Source: Anolis sagrei
Taxonomy: Eukaryota > Chordata > Lepidosauria > Squamata > Anolidae
Direction: 5' to 3'
DNA length: 64,000 bases
NCBI RefSeq assembly: GCF_037176765.1
Contig: NC_090027.1
Coordinates: forward strand, 33,769,046-33,833,045
The translations under genes were made by a program, and so were the position numbers. The notes beneath the pieces are model-generated. The model searched no databases. It saw only the letters and a program-made list of their open reading frames with translations, and had not been told where the DNA came from. This document shows positions 1-13,800 of the stretch, one piece after another; position 1 is the stretch's first letter; each line of letters opens with the position of its first letter.

Positions 1-370
1 AAGGAAGCGAGAGATCCAGCATGAGCTGCTGAAGACAGGTTGAAGATGGGCTTAAATACAACCTCAAAAACTGTGGCATAGACATCGAGAACTGGGAAGT
101 CCTGGGCCTTGAGTGCTCTAACTGGAAGTCAGCTGTGACCAGCAGTGCTGCAGAATTCGAAGAGCCAGGAATGGAGGGCGAAAGGAAGAAACGTGCCAAG
201 AGAAAGGCACATCAAGCCACATTCTGTCTGGAAATAAATGTCCTCACTGCGGGAAAACATGTGGATCATGAATAGGACTTCACAGAGACCTACGGACCCA
301 CCGCCAAGACACTATATCTGGAAGACCATCATCCTCGATCTGTGAGTGATCACCTAAGTAAGTAGCTGAA
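1..370 (+). mobile_element. LINE 3' end fragment (same family as 23752-26459)
   Basis: Carries the same closing coding region as the interrupted LINE at 23752-26459 (NCGID.ENWE, then [16 protein letters not shown]) and a degenerate CPHCGK zinc-finger-like tail. Such a tail is known from the C-terminus of some non-LTR elements. Clade not settled (RTE- or I-like). 371-609 and 806-1096 are NCAPD3 intron with nothing recognised. Confidence 0.6.
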
Positions 371-609
371 GACAATGGAAGACAAAGCTTCTCAAGGGGC
401 ACCTACCCATCAGCCTGCTTTGGATGCTGCTGGGCAGATGCTTTGCAATGCTCCCAATTACACACAGGATGTGTACCACCAATTCCGAACTGGTTTCAAG
501 GTGCCTAGAAAACCAAAAAAGCAAAGTGAAGTCAGAAATCAGCTAAAGTGAGGAAGCTCCACCCTGTGAGGGATGTAGAGAACCACAGCCCTTTTGCGCA
601 AGGCCACAC

Positions 610-805
610 TTGCCTGTCGAGACTGTTCCAGGCCTCGATTATTTTGGAGAAGTCCAGTTTGGGTGAGGAGCCGGCCACCTTGGCCAGCAGCATCCAAGCA
701 GGCACAGCGTGATCGGTATCCGTGTGGGAAAGGACACTGTTCACAAAGGAGGAAGAGAACTTCTCCTGCTTGGACCAAATGTGGAATGCTCTGCTTAAGT
801 AGCGG
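610..805 (-). CDS. NCAPD3: NCAPD3 coding exon 17 (last in window)
   Basis: Encodes [20 protein letters not shown] and [20 protein letters not shown] to NSLDRQ, then a GTGTGG donor. Later exons lie off the left edge. Confidence 0.94.
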
Positions 806-3800
806 CTGAAAGAAAGGACAAAGCAAAGAGTCAGGCTCAATGACAAACATCAGATTTAACCTAAAACAATGGGATATTTTATGCGGATGTGCATTTTTAA
901 GTATGTATATTTTTAACATGGCCATAGAGTCTGGAAAACTCACACCAACCCAGTGATTCAGGTCATGAAAACCTTCGACAACACATATTTAAATAGTTTG
1001 CACAGAGAGAATTTTACAACTGTTTCTGTGGTTCCTGATCCCTCCATGCTCCAGGAGCAGAAATTCATCTTTTAAAATGTTTGCAGTGTAGCTTAATCTA
1101 AATAAATAAAAATGTAATGTTCGTTTGTGGGATTAACAGAACTCAAAAAACACTGGACGAATTGACACCAAATTTGGACACAAGACACCTAACAACCCAA
1201 TGTATGTCCTTCACTAAAAAAATGATTTTGTCATTTGGGAGTTGTAGTTGCTGGGATTTATAGTTCACCTACAATCAAAGAGCATTCTGAACTCCACCAA
1301 TTATGGCATTGAACCAAACGTGGCATACAGGACTCCCATGACCAAAAGAAAACACTAGAAGGGTTTGGTGGCATTGACCTTGAGTTTGGAAGTTGTAGTT
1401 CACCTACATCCAGAGAGCATTGTGGACTCAAACAATGATGGATCTGGACCAAACTTGGCACAATTATTCCATATGCCCAAATATGAACACAGATGGAGTT
1501 TGGGGGAAATAAACCTGGACATGTGGGAGTTGTAGTTACTGGGATTTATAGTTCATCTAGAATTAATGAGCACCCTGAAGCCCACAAACGACAAAATTGG
1601 GGCAAACTTTTCACACAGAACCCCCATACTTAAGGTCACTCAGTCCAACTCCCTTCACCAGGGCAAGAAAACGTAATCAAAGCCCTCCTGACAAAGAGCC
1701 ATCCAGCCATAGATATAGATAGATATATATGATTCACACAGAGAGAGATATAGTATCGTAGATTTGAAAGGGACACTTCTATGCATGTTCCAGAGTAGGC
1801 AAACCAGACAATCACCACAGGAACACTGACAAAGAAACAGCTAGAAATACTGTTTACCCACAAGCATCAAGACATTACATATATTAGAAATCAACAACTT
1901 CTCATTATTTTCCAGATCACCAGACTGAGCCACAGCAATGCGTGGCAGGGGACGGCTAGTACATAGATAAAAATACATAATCATCAATACATACACCAAA
2001 CACAGGGTACAAAATAAATGTATAGCTGTAATATAATGCAAATTCAACCGTCCATGCTTTGGAAATACTCCCAAAATATATACAAAAGTTGATTTTGCCA
2101 TTTTATACAAAGGACGCCATTTACTGTGCCACTGCATATAAAGAACCTGAGTATCCAAAGAAAGACTAGGAAACCAACTCCAGTGGATACCATGCTATTA
2201 AACATATAGGTTGGATTACGGGAACTCTAAACACACTTAGAAACTGCAGCCCCTACCTGAGCTCTTGACTCTCTTTGGTGAGCAGTGTAAGGAGATCCCA
2301 AGCTAGCGCTTGGCTTTCGTTGTGTGGAGTGAATCTGTTCCGGGACTTGATGGGCTGCAGCAAGATCTGGTCAAGGCAGTCTAGGGCCCTCTCTTGCACA
2401 GAGGTCTCACAGTCCATAATGACAGGGATGACTCCCTTCAGCCAGGCCTTCTGAATCAGAATGTTCTCCGGCTGGCTCTGAAAAAGAGAGTGGCTCTTTA
2501 AAGGGCTCAGAGGAAGGCATCAAGGGCTCATGCGCCCTGATGAGACAACTACTCCTCAGGGGAAAACAGGAAAGAGACGTGATACTAAGAATTCTAAGCC
2601 AAAGATGCCCAACCCTCCAAAGAAGATTTTATAGCCCCCCTCCCGGTTTGGATGCAATGCTGCAGAGAACCCCAACATGACTTACAATTGGGGTGGTAGG
2701 GATGCAGGTAAAAAACAAGATGGGTGGATGGTTGCAGTACAGGCGTGGACAAACTTTCTAACTTGGGGGCCGTATACTAGCACTCCCTGCTAGGAGAACG
2801 CTCTGGTTACATCCCGTATAGATTACTGCAATGCGCTCTACGTGGGGTTGCCTTTGAAGACGGCCCGAAAGGTTCAAATGGTCCAGCGTGCGGCAGCCAG
2901 GTTGCTAACAGGAGCGGGGCTCAGGGAGCATACAACTCCTCTGTTGAATCGGTTCCACTGGCTGCCAGTCTGCTACCGGGCTCAATTCAAAGTGCTGGCT
3001 TTAGCCTATAAAGCCCTAAATGGTTCTGGCCCAGTTTATCTATCTGAACGCATCTCTCCCTACGAACCCCCCAGGAACTTAAGATCGTCTGGGGAGGCCC
3101 TGCTCTTGATTCCGCCTGCTTTGTAGGCACGTCTGGCAGGGACGAGAGACAGGGCCTTCTCTGTGGTGGCCACCAGCTGTGGAACTCCTTCCCTAGGGAT
3201 ATTAGATCAGCCCCCTCCCTCCTGACTTTCCAAAAAAGAGTAAAAACTTGGCTCTTTGAGCAAACATTTGGAACCCCCGAGTAAACAGACAAACTAGAGT
3301 TAGAAATTGACCCAGGAATGGCCAAGACAATGTAACGGATGAAAATTTGAACGAGAGGACATAGTTTCTTTTTAAATTGTTTATTATGCACTGTCATTTA
3401 TGTTTAATTTGCACTTGATGTTTTTGCTTTATTAATGTATGTATTTTGTTTCGGCATCGAATTGTGCCGACTGTGCCCTGAGTCGCCTTCGGGCTGAAAT
3501 GGGCGGGATAGAAATAATGTAAATAAATAATAAATAAACAAACTGGCTTCCCAGTGATGGATGGATGGAAGAAAGAAAGGGAGGAAGGGAAGAATGGAAG
3601 GAGAGAGAGAGAGAGAAGGAGGGAGGAAAGAGGGATGTAAGGAGGGGAAATAAAAGAAAGAGAGAAGGAGGGAAAGACAAAAGGGAAGGAAGGAAGGAGA
3701 AAGAGGGAGAGAGGAAGGGAAGAGTGAATGAAGGAAGGACAAAAGAGAGGGAAGGATGCAAGGAGAAAGAGGGAGGGGAGATAGAGAAGGAGGATCACCA

Positions 3801-5485
3801 GACTGAGCCAACGCATGGCAGGGGACGGCTAGTATTAAAATAAGTGTCTGCCCATGTTCATATTCTATGCATTCTCTTCTCTACCTTACTTTTTTCTCCT
3901 TTATCATTATCATCTTAATCATACTAAAAAAAAACCTCCAATAAATATTTTACAAATTCCAGTCAGTCTTTTCTCACCAGTAAGAGATCTGTTATTGATT
4001 GCAGGGCCTGCTTCCTTACAGAAACAGCAGGATCCCGACAGCGATCCTGTAGCGTAGCCAAGTCTTCAGTGGTGCATGGAATCACCTGGTATTTCAAGAT
4101 GCTCATCAGCACCTAGGGAGCAGCCAAGTCACAAGGCTCAACATGGCAAAGAACAGATTTGTTGATGTGTTTTTAAAAGTCATTTTTGGACTTATGGCGA
4201 CCCTGAAGCAAAGAATTTTCTTGGCAATACTTTTTCAGAAGAGGTTTGTCATGACCTTCCTCAGAGGCTGGAAGAGTGAGATTTGCCCAAGATCACCAAG
4301 TGGTTTCATGACTGAGCTGGAGCTGAAGCCTTGGCTCTCGGAATGATGCTGCATCAAAAACATAAAAGACTCCAGCCTTCTGAGACAGGGAATGGTCAAG
4401 GAAGGAAAGAGTGAGCTATAGTCACTGCAGAAACATCTACCATTCTTAAGAACAAGAAATATTCTGATGTGGCACATGAGACGGATGTCCATGACAAGGG
4501 TGCTCTCAGTCACATACATTATTTCCATTGGGAAAGTTGGTGACAGATTTCCTGCCCATAGAAATTTGAATTTTATTTCAAAGACCGAAATGGTTTGTGG
4601 CATACTATTACAGAAACATGTGGAATTCAGTTTAAACAGTACATATTCAGATGGACATTGATTCATTACCTTTCTACACAAATCCATTATTTATCACTGA
4701 CAACACTGAGATTCAGAAGGAACCACAATAAGACATATTAAAACACGAAGAATCAGAATAAGGTATATGACGGTATACTAAGAACATGATACTGTGCATG
4801 AAGTCCACACTCAGTGGGCAGAAAATTGCCTTTGATATGTTGGGGGAAAAGGCCTTTGGGAGGAAGCTCAAGATTCTCCAGCCATTCTCCGAACTGGAGG
4901 GAGAGGCAAAGATGGTGAAACAGCAGTGAAAAATCTCATCCGAGGCCAGCATTCATATTGACTTTCACCACTGAGTGAACCTGTTCTGAACACTAGCTCC
5001 AAAAGTATATACATAAATATTTATAAAGTGTTCATCTCAAGAACGTGCACAATTGATAGGAACACCAAAGCAACAAGAAACATACCTGGAGGGCAGATTT
5101 TCGAACGTTTATCTTTTCATCGCCAGCTCTTAGCCTCAGCATGCCCATGATCTCTTTTCCTGTTTGGTGAGAGAGAGAGAGAGGAGGAGTTGAAGGAAGC
5201 GAGGAATGCTCAGAGGAACATTACAAAAACATAATATGCTAAGTCTCCAAAGTGGGTGTCATGCATTAAGAGAATTGACAGATCAACACTTTAAACTAAG
5301 AAACACGAAAGGGCTTATAGTGTTATTTTGTTACTGTATTCATATGTTTTTTTAATGTAATTTTGATTTTGTTGCTTGTTGCTTATGTTTTGGTTTTATC
5401 TTGCTGTAATATGTTGTCTGGGCTTGGCCTCATGTAAGTCGCCCCGAGTCCCCGTCGGGGAGATGGTGGTGGGGTATAAATAAAG

Positions 5486-5529
<44 letters not shown>

Positions 5530-7845
5530 GCAGCATGTTCATTTCAGCATGTGCATTTGGATAATCAAATCTGGCATGGATAACTCCAGGATTATGATCT
5601 CTTATCGAACCTAAAATGATTCACATCCTGTTTTTAATAAGTCTCATTTCTGTCAGAAATATTAAAAATTAACGAGGTATTTTTAATTACAAAAATGTGA
5701 GTCAAGCACTGAAAGGGTTAAATGGATGCAATGACTCAACAAAAGCTGCAGTTCAATATAAGCAGGTGTGTCTGAAGCTTAGTAGGGCTCAGTCTGTGAG
5801 AGGTCTCTGTGGAAGAAAGGCCTCAGTGTTAGTAGGCCTCAGTATGAGAACCCCTCAGTGTGAGAGAGATCTCAGTGTTAGTTCGCCTCAGTGTATAAGA
5901 GGCATCAGTCTGAGAGAGCCCTCAGTGAGAGAAAGGCCTCAGAGTTAGTCTGCCTCAGTGTGAGAGAGCCCTCAGTGGGAGAAAGGCCTCAGTGTGAGGT
6001 GGACCTCAGTATAAGTAGGCCTGGTGTGAGAAACTTTGGTGAGAGAAGCCCCAGGTTGAAGGCCATCGTGTGTGAAGCTCCAGTGTGAAGGCTGCTGTGT
6101 GTTAAGCTACTGTGTGAAGCTCCTGGGTGAGTTCAATGTGCGAAGAAGCTCTGTAAGAGCAGAGCTGTTTATCTGCATGAGAAAGAAGCCCAGCGGGGAA
6201 GCAAAAAGAAGTATAAAGAAATTATTTATATTATGGAAAACTTGTTATTGTGGATAATGCAACCATATTATTTAACTACAAAGAAAAGCCTCCTGTGGAA
6301 GAGATAACATTGGTCTGTGTGTTTTTGTTCTTTCTATCATGCTTGGCTATTGTTGCTGGGTCACGCTGCTGCTAGTAAGTTACTCTGCTGTACAATTATG
6401 GGGAGGGTCTTCTGTTAATAACCCCCCTCACCCAACCATTTCTCTAGAGACTAGAGGGCTTGGGATTATTTATTTATTTATTTGCAACATTTATATGCTG
6501 CCCTTCTCACACTGAAGGGGACTCAGAGCGGCTTACAAGTAAAAAGTAAATACAATATATTATTATCATAGCACAATATTAATATTATATTTTACATTGT
6601 ACTATAACATTATACTGTAATATTATTAGTAATATTACATTTAATATAAAATATATAATTATAATATCATATAATTATTAGCTTCCTTGGGTGACCGGTG
6701 GAAATGCCAATATATTCAGGACATTACGTAGTGCTATAAAATGGGTTAGCATTGTCATTGTTAGGAAGAGCAAGAGAGATCAAGGCAGAGAATAAGCAAA
6801 AAGAAAGGAAAAACAAATCATGTCTCCAGCTACATACCATTTAACTCAGAGGAGTCGCGTTCAGTTACTTCGATGGTTTTGAATGTTGGGAAAGTCTTCA
6901 TGGGATGGCTGGAGGAAACTTGAAAGATAAAAAGGGAACATTCACAGAAGGACAACAAAACTCATTCACTCCTTTTAGAAATAGGTCACCCACAAATTAA
7001 CTATTCAGGGGACGATTTCAAAGCACCAAAAGGCAACGATAAGGCCCAGCTATGTTGACTGGCATCACAGACAGATCAAGGTTGCTATGATGTCCTCATG
7101 ACAGAGTTTCCAAGAGAAAAGGAGAAATTAGAAGACCGTCTTCCTATCTTCTTTCCAGGACAGAGTTTTCCTAACATGTTCAAAATTTCCTGGAAAACTA
7201 AAAACAACATCTGAAAAGTGGAAGAGTCGAGCATGCTTACCTCCTGAACTGGTCAGGAACGTTCCAACATGCGTTCCACAGTCTGTATCCATGACTGTGG
7301 AAGCACGTGTACCTGAGGACAGACAGGGGAGGAAACAAACACCATTTAGAAACCTAAGGAAGCTTTACACAAACTGTACTTCTGAAGAACCACGATGAAA
7401 CTGGTGATAACAAAGCCAGGGCTATAAACATGTGAATGAAAGCATGCATGCCGCCCCTCATGACAGATGTACTAATCATGTCCATATTGATGGGGTTTCT
7501 TTTGGGCGGCGGGGGGGGGGGGGGGGGGGAATGATGACTTGAAAGCTAGTATATGGAGAGTTATAACTTCCATCTGAGTATCTCATCTGGGCCAGAGTGA
7601 AGAGAGAGGGGGCTAGAAAACAGTTCCAGCTTGTCTCCTGTACTATACTAATAATATAATATAATATATGATATAGTAATGTAATATATTGTATACACAT
7701 ATAATATTTATAATATAATACTACTACTAATATATTATAATTACTATATATACTCGAGTATAAGTCTAGTTTTTCAGCCCTTTTTTTAGGCTGAAAAAGT
7801 CCCCCTCGGCTTATACTCAAGTTAAGGTTATTTATTATTTTACTC

Positions 7846-7876
<31 letters not shown>

Positions 7877-10800
7877 TCATTTATTATTTTATTCTATTTA
7901 TTATTATTACATTTATCATTTTACTCTATTATTATACATTATTTTACTGTATAATTGTTGTTCTTGCTGAATTCATTATTTTACTCTTTTTATTATTATT
8001 GTTATTATTATATTTGTTATGTTGCTCTCTTTATTATTATTGGAAGGATACATAGGCACATTTACATTGAAGGTAAATAATCATTTAATCAGAGTTGGAC
8101 AGTCTTATCTTAAATTATCATTTTTGTAAATATTCAAAAATATATAACCTACTGATTCCTCAATTAATGTAATTTAATTGGTATCTATTTTTATTTTGCA
8201 ATTTACCAGTAGCTGCTGCATTTCCCACCCTCGGTTTATACGCGAATCAATCTGTTTTCTCAGTTTTTAGGTGCCTCGGCATATATATGGGTCGGCTTAT
8301 ACTCGAGTATATACGGTATATATTTTATATTAAATGTAATATTACTAATAATATTACAACATAATGGTATAGTACAATACAGTAATAGATAATACTGATA
8401 TTGTACTATGCTAGTAATATTAATATATTGTATGTATATATATATCTTGTAAGCTGCTCTGAGTCCCCTTCAGGGTGAGAAGGTGGTATATAAATGTTGT
8501 AAATACATAAATAAATAAATGGGTGGGACATGCAGTTGAGCAGGTTCTATATATCTCAGGAACAGTCTTGCCTCAACGAAAGGTGAAGACAAGTTATCTC
8601 ACTCCTCTATATAACATTTCTATGGAGTAGACATGAGTTCTATCTACACTCCCATGTAATGCAATTCAGTGTAGTTACACTGGATAGTATGGCAGTGTAG
8701 ATGGGGCCTAAAACAGGTGATAGTGGATCTGAATCCAGGACCTGCGAGTTCAATGTTTCAGTGAGAAGATCATGAGGATTAATCATACATCTCAATTGTT
8801 TTCCCACAATACTTACTGCCCTGCAACTGCTCCTGTATCCATTCGGCATTTGACTTGGCATTTGCTTCCAGACACTGAGCAAATCCTGAAAGGGCTTTGC
8901 TGCGAACCGTTGGCGCTTTGTCGGAGCACCGACCAAAGATCATTACTTGCACCAGGAATTTGTGCTTCATGAACTTCTGCTGTTCCTCAGTCAAAGGGAC
9001 GTCTGGCTCACGCTCTGGAAGATCCAATAGGGCCAAGGCGGCATCGATAGCAAATACCCTGTAGGAGATCTGATGGAGATGAATGCAATACTGTCAGATC
9101 ACTTAGAATGGGGTTTTTGTCTTGTGTCAGGAGCGACTTGAGAAACTTCCAAGTTGTTTCCGGTGTGAGAGAATTGGCTGTCTGCAAGGACACTGCCCAG
9201 GGGACGCCCGGATATTTTACCATTTTGTGTGAGGCTTCTCTTATGTCCCCGCATGGGAAGCTGGAGCTGACAGATGGGAGCTCACCCTGCTCCTCGGATT
9301 TGAATCAACCTTTTGGTCAGCAGTACTGCCAGCACAAGGACTGTTTAATCCATTGCGCCACTGGGGTGGCCAACATCATGGAGTCAAGAGCCAATTCCCA
9401 GCCTTTACCTCCCCCTGTGGGCTGCACACCTCTTGACATAAATCCAAATACCTCAGTTTTCTTCTGAAGTCTATCCCAAAATGGGGAGATGATGTAAACA
9501 TCACTTCCTTCTGTCATTTTGAGAAGGAATGCAAAAGAAAATGGAGGTATCTGGAGTAGTAGTGTTCTGAGACGCTTCTGGAGGTTTAGGGCATTTTGCA
9601 TATTTTCACGAATTTGGGAAAATTTTCTGCTAGTTTGAGAAGGGGTGGGGGAGCCCCAGTGGCGCAATGGGTTAAACCCTTGTGCCGGCAGGACTGAAGA
9701 ACAACAGGTCGAAGGTTCAAAACCGGGGAAAGCGTGGGTGAGCTTCCTCTGTCAGTTCCAGCTCCCCATGTGGGGACATGAGTGAAGCCTCCCACAAGGA
9801 TGGTAAAACATCAAAACATCCAGGCGTCCCATGGACAACGTCCTTGCAGATGGCCAATTCTCTCACACCAGAAACCACTTGCAGTTTCTCAAGTCCCTCC
9901 TGACACAAAAAAGTGGGGGTGGAATAAGTACTGAAGAATCATGCCAATTTTTAGAAATGTGGAAGTGTTGAAGGTCTGGTACAAGGCTTCAAGGGTCAGA
10001 AAACTGGGGCCAAGGAAGTACCGTATATACTCGAGTATAAGCCGACCCAAATATAAGCCGAGGCACCTAATTTTACCACAAAAAACTGAGAAAACAGATT
10101 GACTCGAATATAAGCCGAGGGTGGGAAATACTGCTGCTATGGGTAAATTGCAAAATAAAAATAGATACCAATAAAATTACATTAATTGAGGAATCAGTAG
10201 GTTATATATTTTTGAATATTTACAAAAATGGTAATTTACGATAAGACTGTCCAATTCTGATGAAATGATTATTTACCTTCCTCAGTGTAAATGTGCTTAT
10301 GTATCCTTCCAATAATAATAAAGAGAGCAATATAACAAATATAATAATAATAAAAATAAAAAGAGTAAAATAATGAATGTAGCAATAACAATTATACAGT
10401 AAAATAATAAATGTATAATAATAGAGTAAATGTAATAATAAATAAATAGAATAAAATAATAAATGAAATGAATATAATAATAATAACAGAGTAAAATAAT
10501 AAATAACTTTGACTCGAGTATAAGCCGAGGGGGACTTTTTCAGCCTAAAAAAAAGGGCTGAAAAACTAGGCTTATACTCGAGTATATACAGTATATAGAA
10601 ACACAGTCCAAAAAAAAGGGGGGGGGGAGGAAGAAGATATTTTTTCATTTATTATCTGCCTCTCCTTTCGGCTCAAGGCAAGGCACAACATATTCATCTA
10701 TAAAATCACATACTAAAACATACTTAAAATGCAAGTATAAAAGCATACATTAAAACATACAAATATTATAATATCCAAGACAGCATTTGAAACACAATAA

Positions 10801-13800
10801 ACATAGAACGTGATTTAAGTCACAATTAAAATGAACTAGAGAGGCCTGCCGGAACAGAGAGGTCTTCAGTTGTGTTTTACATTCTGACAGTTCATTTAGC
10901 CGTCAGATCTTGTCCAGCAGGTCATTCCACAATAAGCCAGATATGATTGGAGGCTTGCTGAAGACCCATTTGCCACTCAGAATGGCATTGGAATGACCAG
11001 AAGATTGTTGACAGTCCAAATGGCTAGCAAGTACCAGCTCTCACCTTGTTGTTGAGTGAGAATCTATACAGCCACGCTATGAAGTCGGCATGGTTTGCAC
11101 AAGGAAGTCTGTACAGGAGTTGTGTCAAAGCCTGGGCTGCATGCGTTCGGTATTCTGACTTATCAGGAACCTTGAAGGAAAAAAAATGGCCAAAAGAAAG
11201 TGAAATTGGATGATTTGTGAGAATGTTCTTGAAAGCTGGAACAAGGCAGAGGTTGTCCATTGACTGGATCCAGTTGATAACTCAGGAGACAGCCAACTCA
11301 AACTCTGGTTTACTAAATACAGGAAAGTGAAGACAATAGGCTGAAGATGATTTCTTGAGGGATAGCACAGAGCTCCACTGCATCATAACAGCATGAAAAA
11401 ACATTGCCTCAGCCAGCCAATGACAGAGTTCTGACAGAAACGTGTCCCATAAAATTCTATGTCTATTCATATATTATTGAAAGCCAATGAAACTTGGCTG
11501 AAGTTGGAAGCCATCAATTGGCAAAACATAGACCAAGGCCTGGCCAAGGAAAATTCCCAGCAGGTTAGGAAACCCAAATACCTCCACTTTATAGTTATCT
11601 GTAAGAAAACAAGCTTACTCTTAAAGGAAAAAAGCTCTTTCGTCACTTCTAGAGTACAGTGATTGAAGCTTACCTTGACGCAAATGTGCTGCAGTAAGAT
11701 TCGCAAGACAGGGAAGGCAGCTTCTTTCAGTTCCTCAATGAGAGAGCTGCACAGACCAAGAGGACCAGAAATTATTTGGCAAGAAGCCCTACAAACTTAT
11801 CAGTAGATTTTCTATCTGAGAACAAAGCTGTCGCATATGGACTACTGAGCTAGCTGGCTCTTATTGTTTACATTGGCAGCCATAATATGGGGTCTTTTCC
11901 AATACCTATCTATAACAAAAGACGCGAGGCTGGAGACTTATTAATATTATGTCCGGGCAGGATGGATCTTCCCAGAGGTTTTTCTTTCCTTAAAAAAAGA
12001 AAAATCCCACCTCTGTGCCTCCAATATGATAGCGAGGCGATGATGGATATGTGTTATGGTGAATACTGCTCGTCTTTAAACTTTTGCATTAAAGCTGCCA
12101 CCAACCTAAGATGTTTTTAGGATTTCCAAAAATATATATATTTGAGGTGAACTTTTCCCACTCCTGCCAACGCTGCTCTTATCCCTGGCTCCCAAACAAC
12201 TGTTTGTTGAGAGGCTTTTCTGTAGCAACAGGGTGTTAAAATTGCTGGAACTATCACAAAAGCTTGACGAGGTACAGTAGAGACTTTGTTGAAAGTTAAA
12301 TAGAATAGGATTTATTTTTAATACAGGCAACTAACCACTCATGAGATGTACAAAAAGCGTGACTTGTTACAAAAGTACGTCAGCTTGATTGGTTGCTTGA
12401 ACAGTTCTCTTCACTTTGTTCTAGACAGAGCTAAGTAAACAGAACTAACTGTTGGTAACAAAACCCTCGCTCTATTTCAGAGAATAGTGATGAGTCTGAC
12501 TAGCTTATCTAGGTAGCTCCTGGGTTACTCTAGGGTAGAGTTAGTTAATAACCCAGGGGCTACCTAGATAGGCTAGTTCTTCCTGTTAACCAACCCAGCC
12601 TGGAGAGCCAATCTCTTGTGCTAACTCTCACAAGAGATCAGACTGCTGTCTGACCTTTTTCCTGTCAGCTCACAGCACTGTCTAACACAGACACTCTCTC
12701 TCCTAGCTCTCTCTCTAAAACAAACAAACAAACAAAAAAAAAACAGTTTTAAAACCCCCTGAAGGTACATTCTTTCCCTCCTCTGACTTGGCTCCTCCCA
12801 ACTGCTCTGACCAAACCTAGGAGTCTCCCAACTCCTCCCCTCTTCCAACCATCCTCACTCAAGATGGCTGCCTCCCTGGCATTCCCTCCCAAAATGGAGG
12901 CCAGGCTCCCTTTCCAGCCTACCAGGTAAGGTTCACCACACTATCACACTATTACACTCCAAAAGACTGGTAATGGAGAAGCAGAAAAATCACATTCACC
13001 CCACCGGCCATTTATAAGAGCTGTTGACTATTTTTAAAAAGTTGGACGGTAATGGAGGTTTGACACAACTCTGAAAATATGCAGAAGCATAAAACAAAAC
13101 AGAATAAAATAAGGAACACTTGAGCTGCACCTGATGAATTGGATGGCCTGGTTCCTTGCGCTAACAGCCTGAGATGGGAGAACGGCTGATGCGCCACCAG
13201 ATGATTCTGTTCCTGTCAACATGAGGATGATGTTGAGAAATCGATGGAAAACATGGCGCAGGATCTAGAACGGAATGAGTGAAAACTCCTTACTTTGGTT
13301 CAATTCAAAACTGAGGTTTTGCTGCCACTGTCAAAAGAATGGGGGACGCATGGCTCAAGAGAATGTTACAGAATGGGGGATGCGTGGCTCGAGGACAGTA
13401 CGTGTGAAAAAGATCTTGAAGTCTTCGTGGACAACTAGTTAAACATGAGCCAACAGTGTGATGCGGCAGCAAAAAAAGACCATGGGATTTTGGCCTGCAT
13501 CAATAGGAGTCTAGCGTCTAGATCCAGGGAAGTCACAATCACAAATCACAAATGCATCTGGCGGTCACGAGAGACAGGGCCTTCTTAGCTGTGCCCCCCC
13601 CCCTCCGCCTATGGAACACACTCCCAAATGAGGTAAGATCTGCTCCCTGCCTCCTGGCTTTTAGGAAAAAATGAAAATCATGGTTCTGGGACCAGACTTT
13701 CGGACAGTAGATGTATGTAGCATTTTAAAGGGACATTGACTGGAATGGTGATTCGACTGACGAGACTGTTTTATTGTTTTAATGCTTGTTGATGTATCGT

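Noticed and set aside
7509-7529. G-run as a designed regulatory quadruplex
   Set aside because: A simple mononucleotide run in an intron; similar runs at 25672 and 25700 belong to a transposon end, so no regulatory case can be made.
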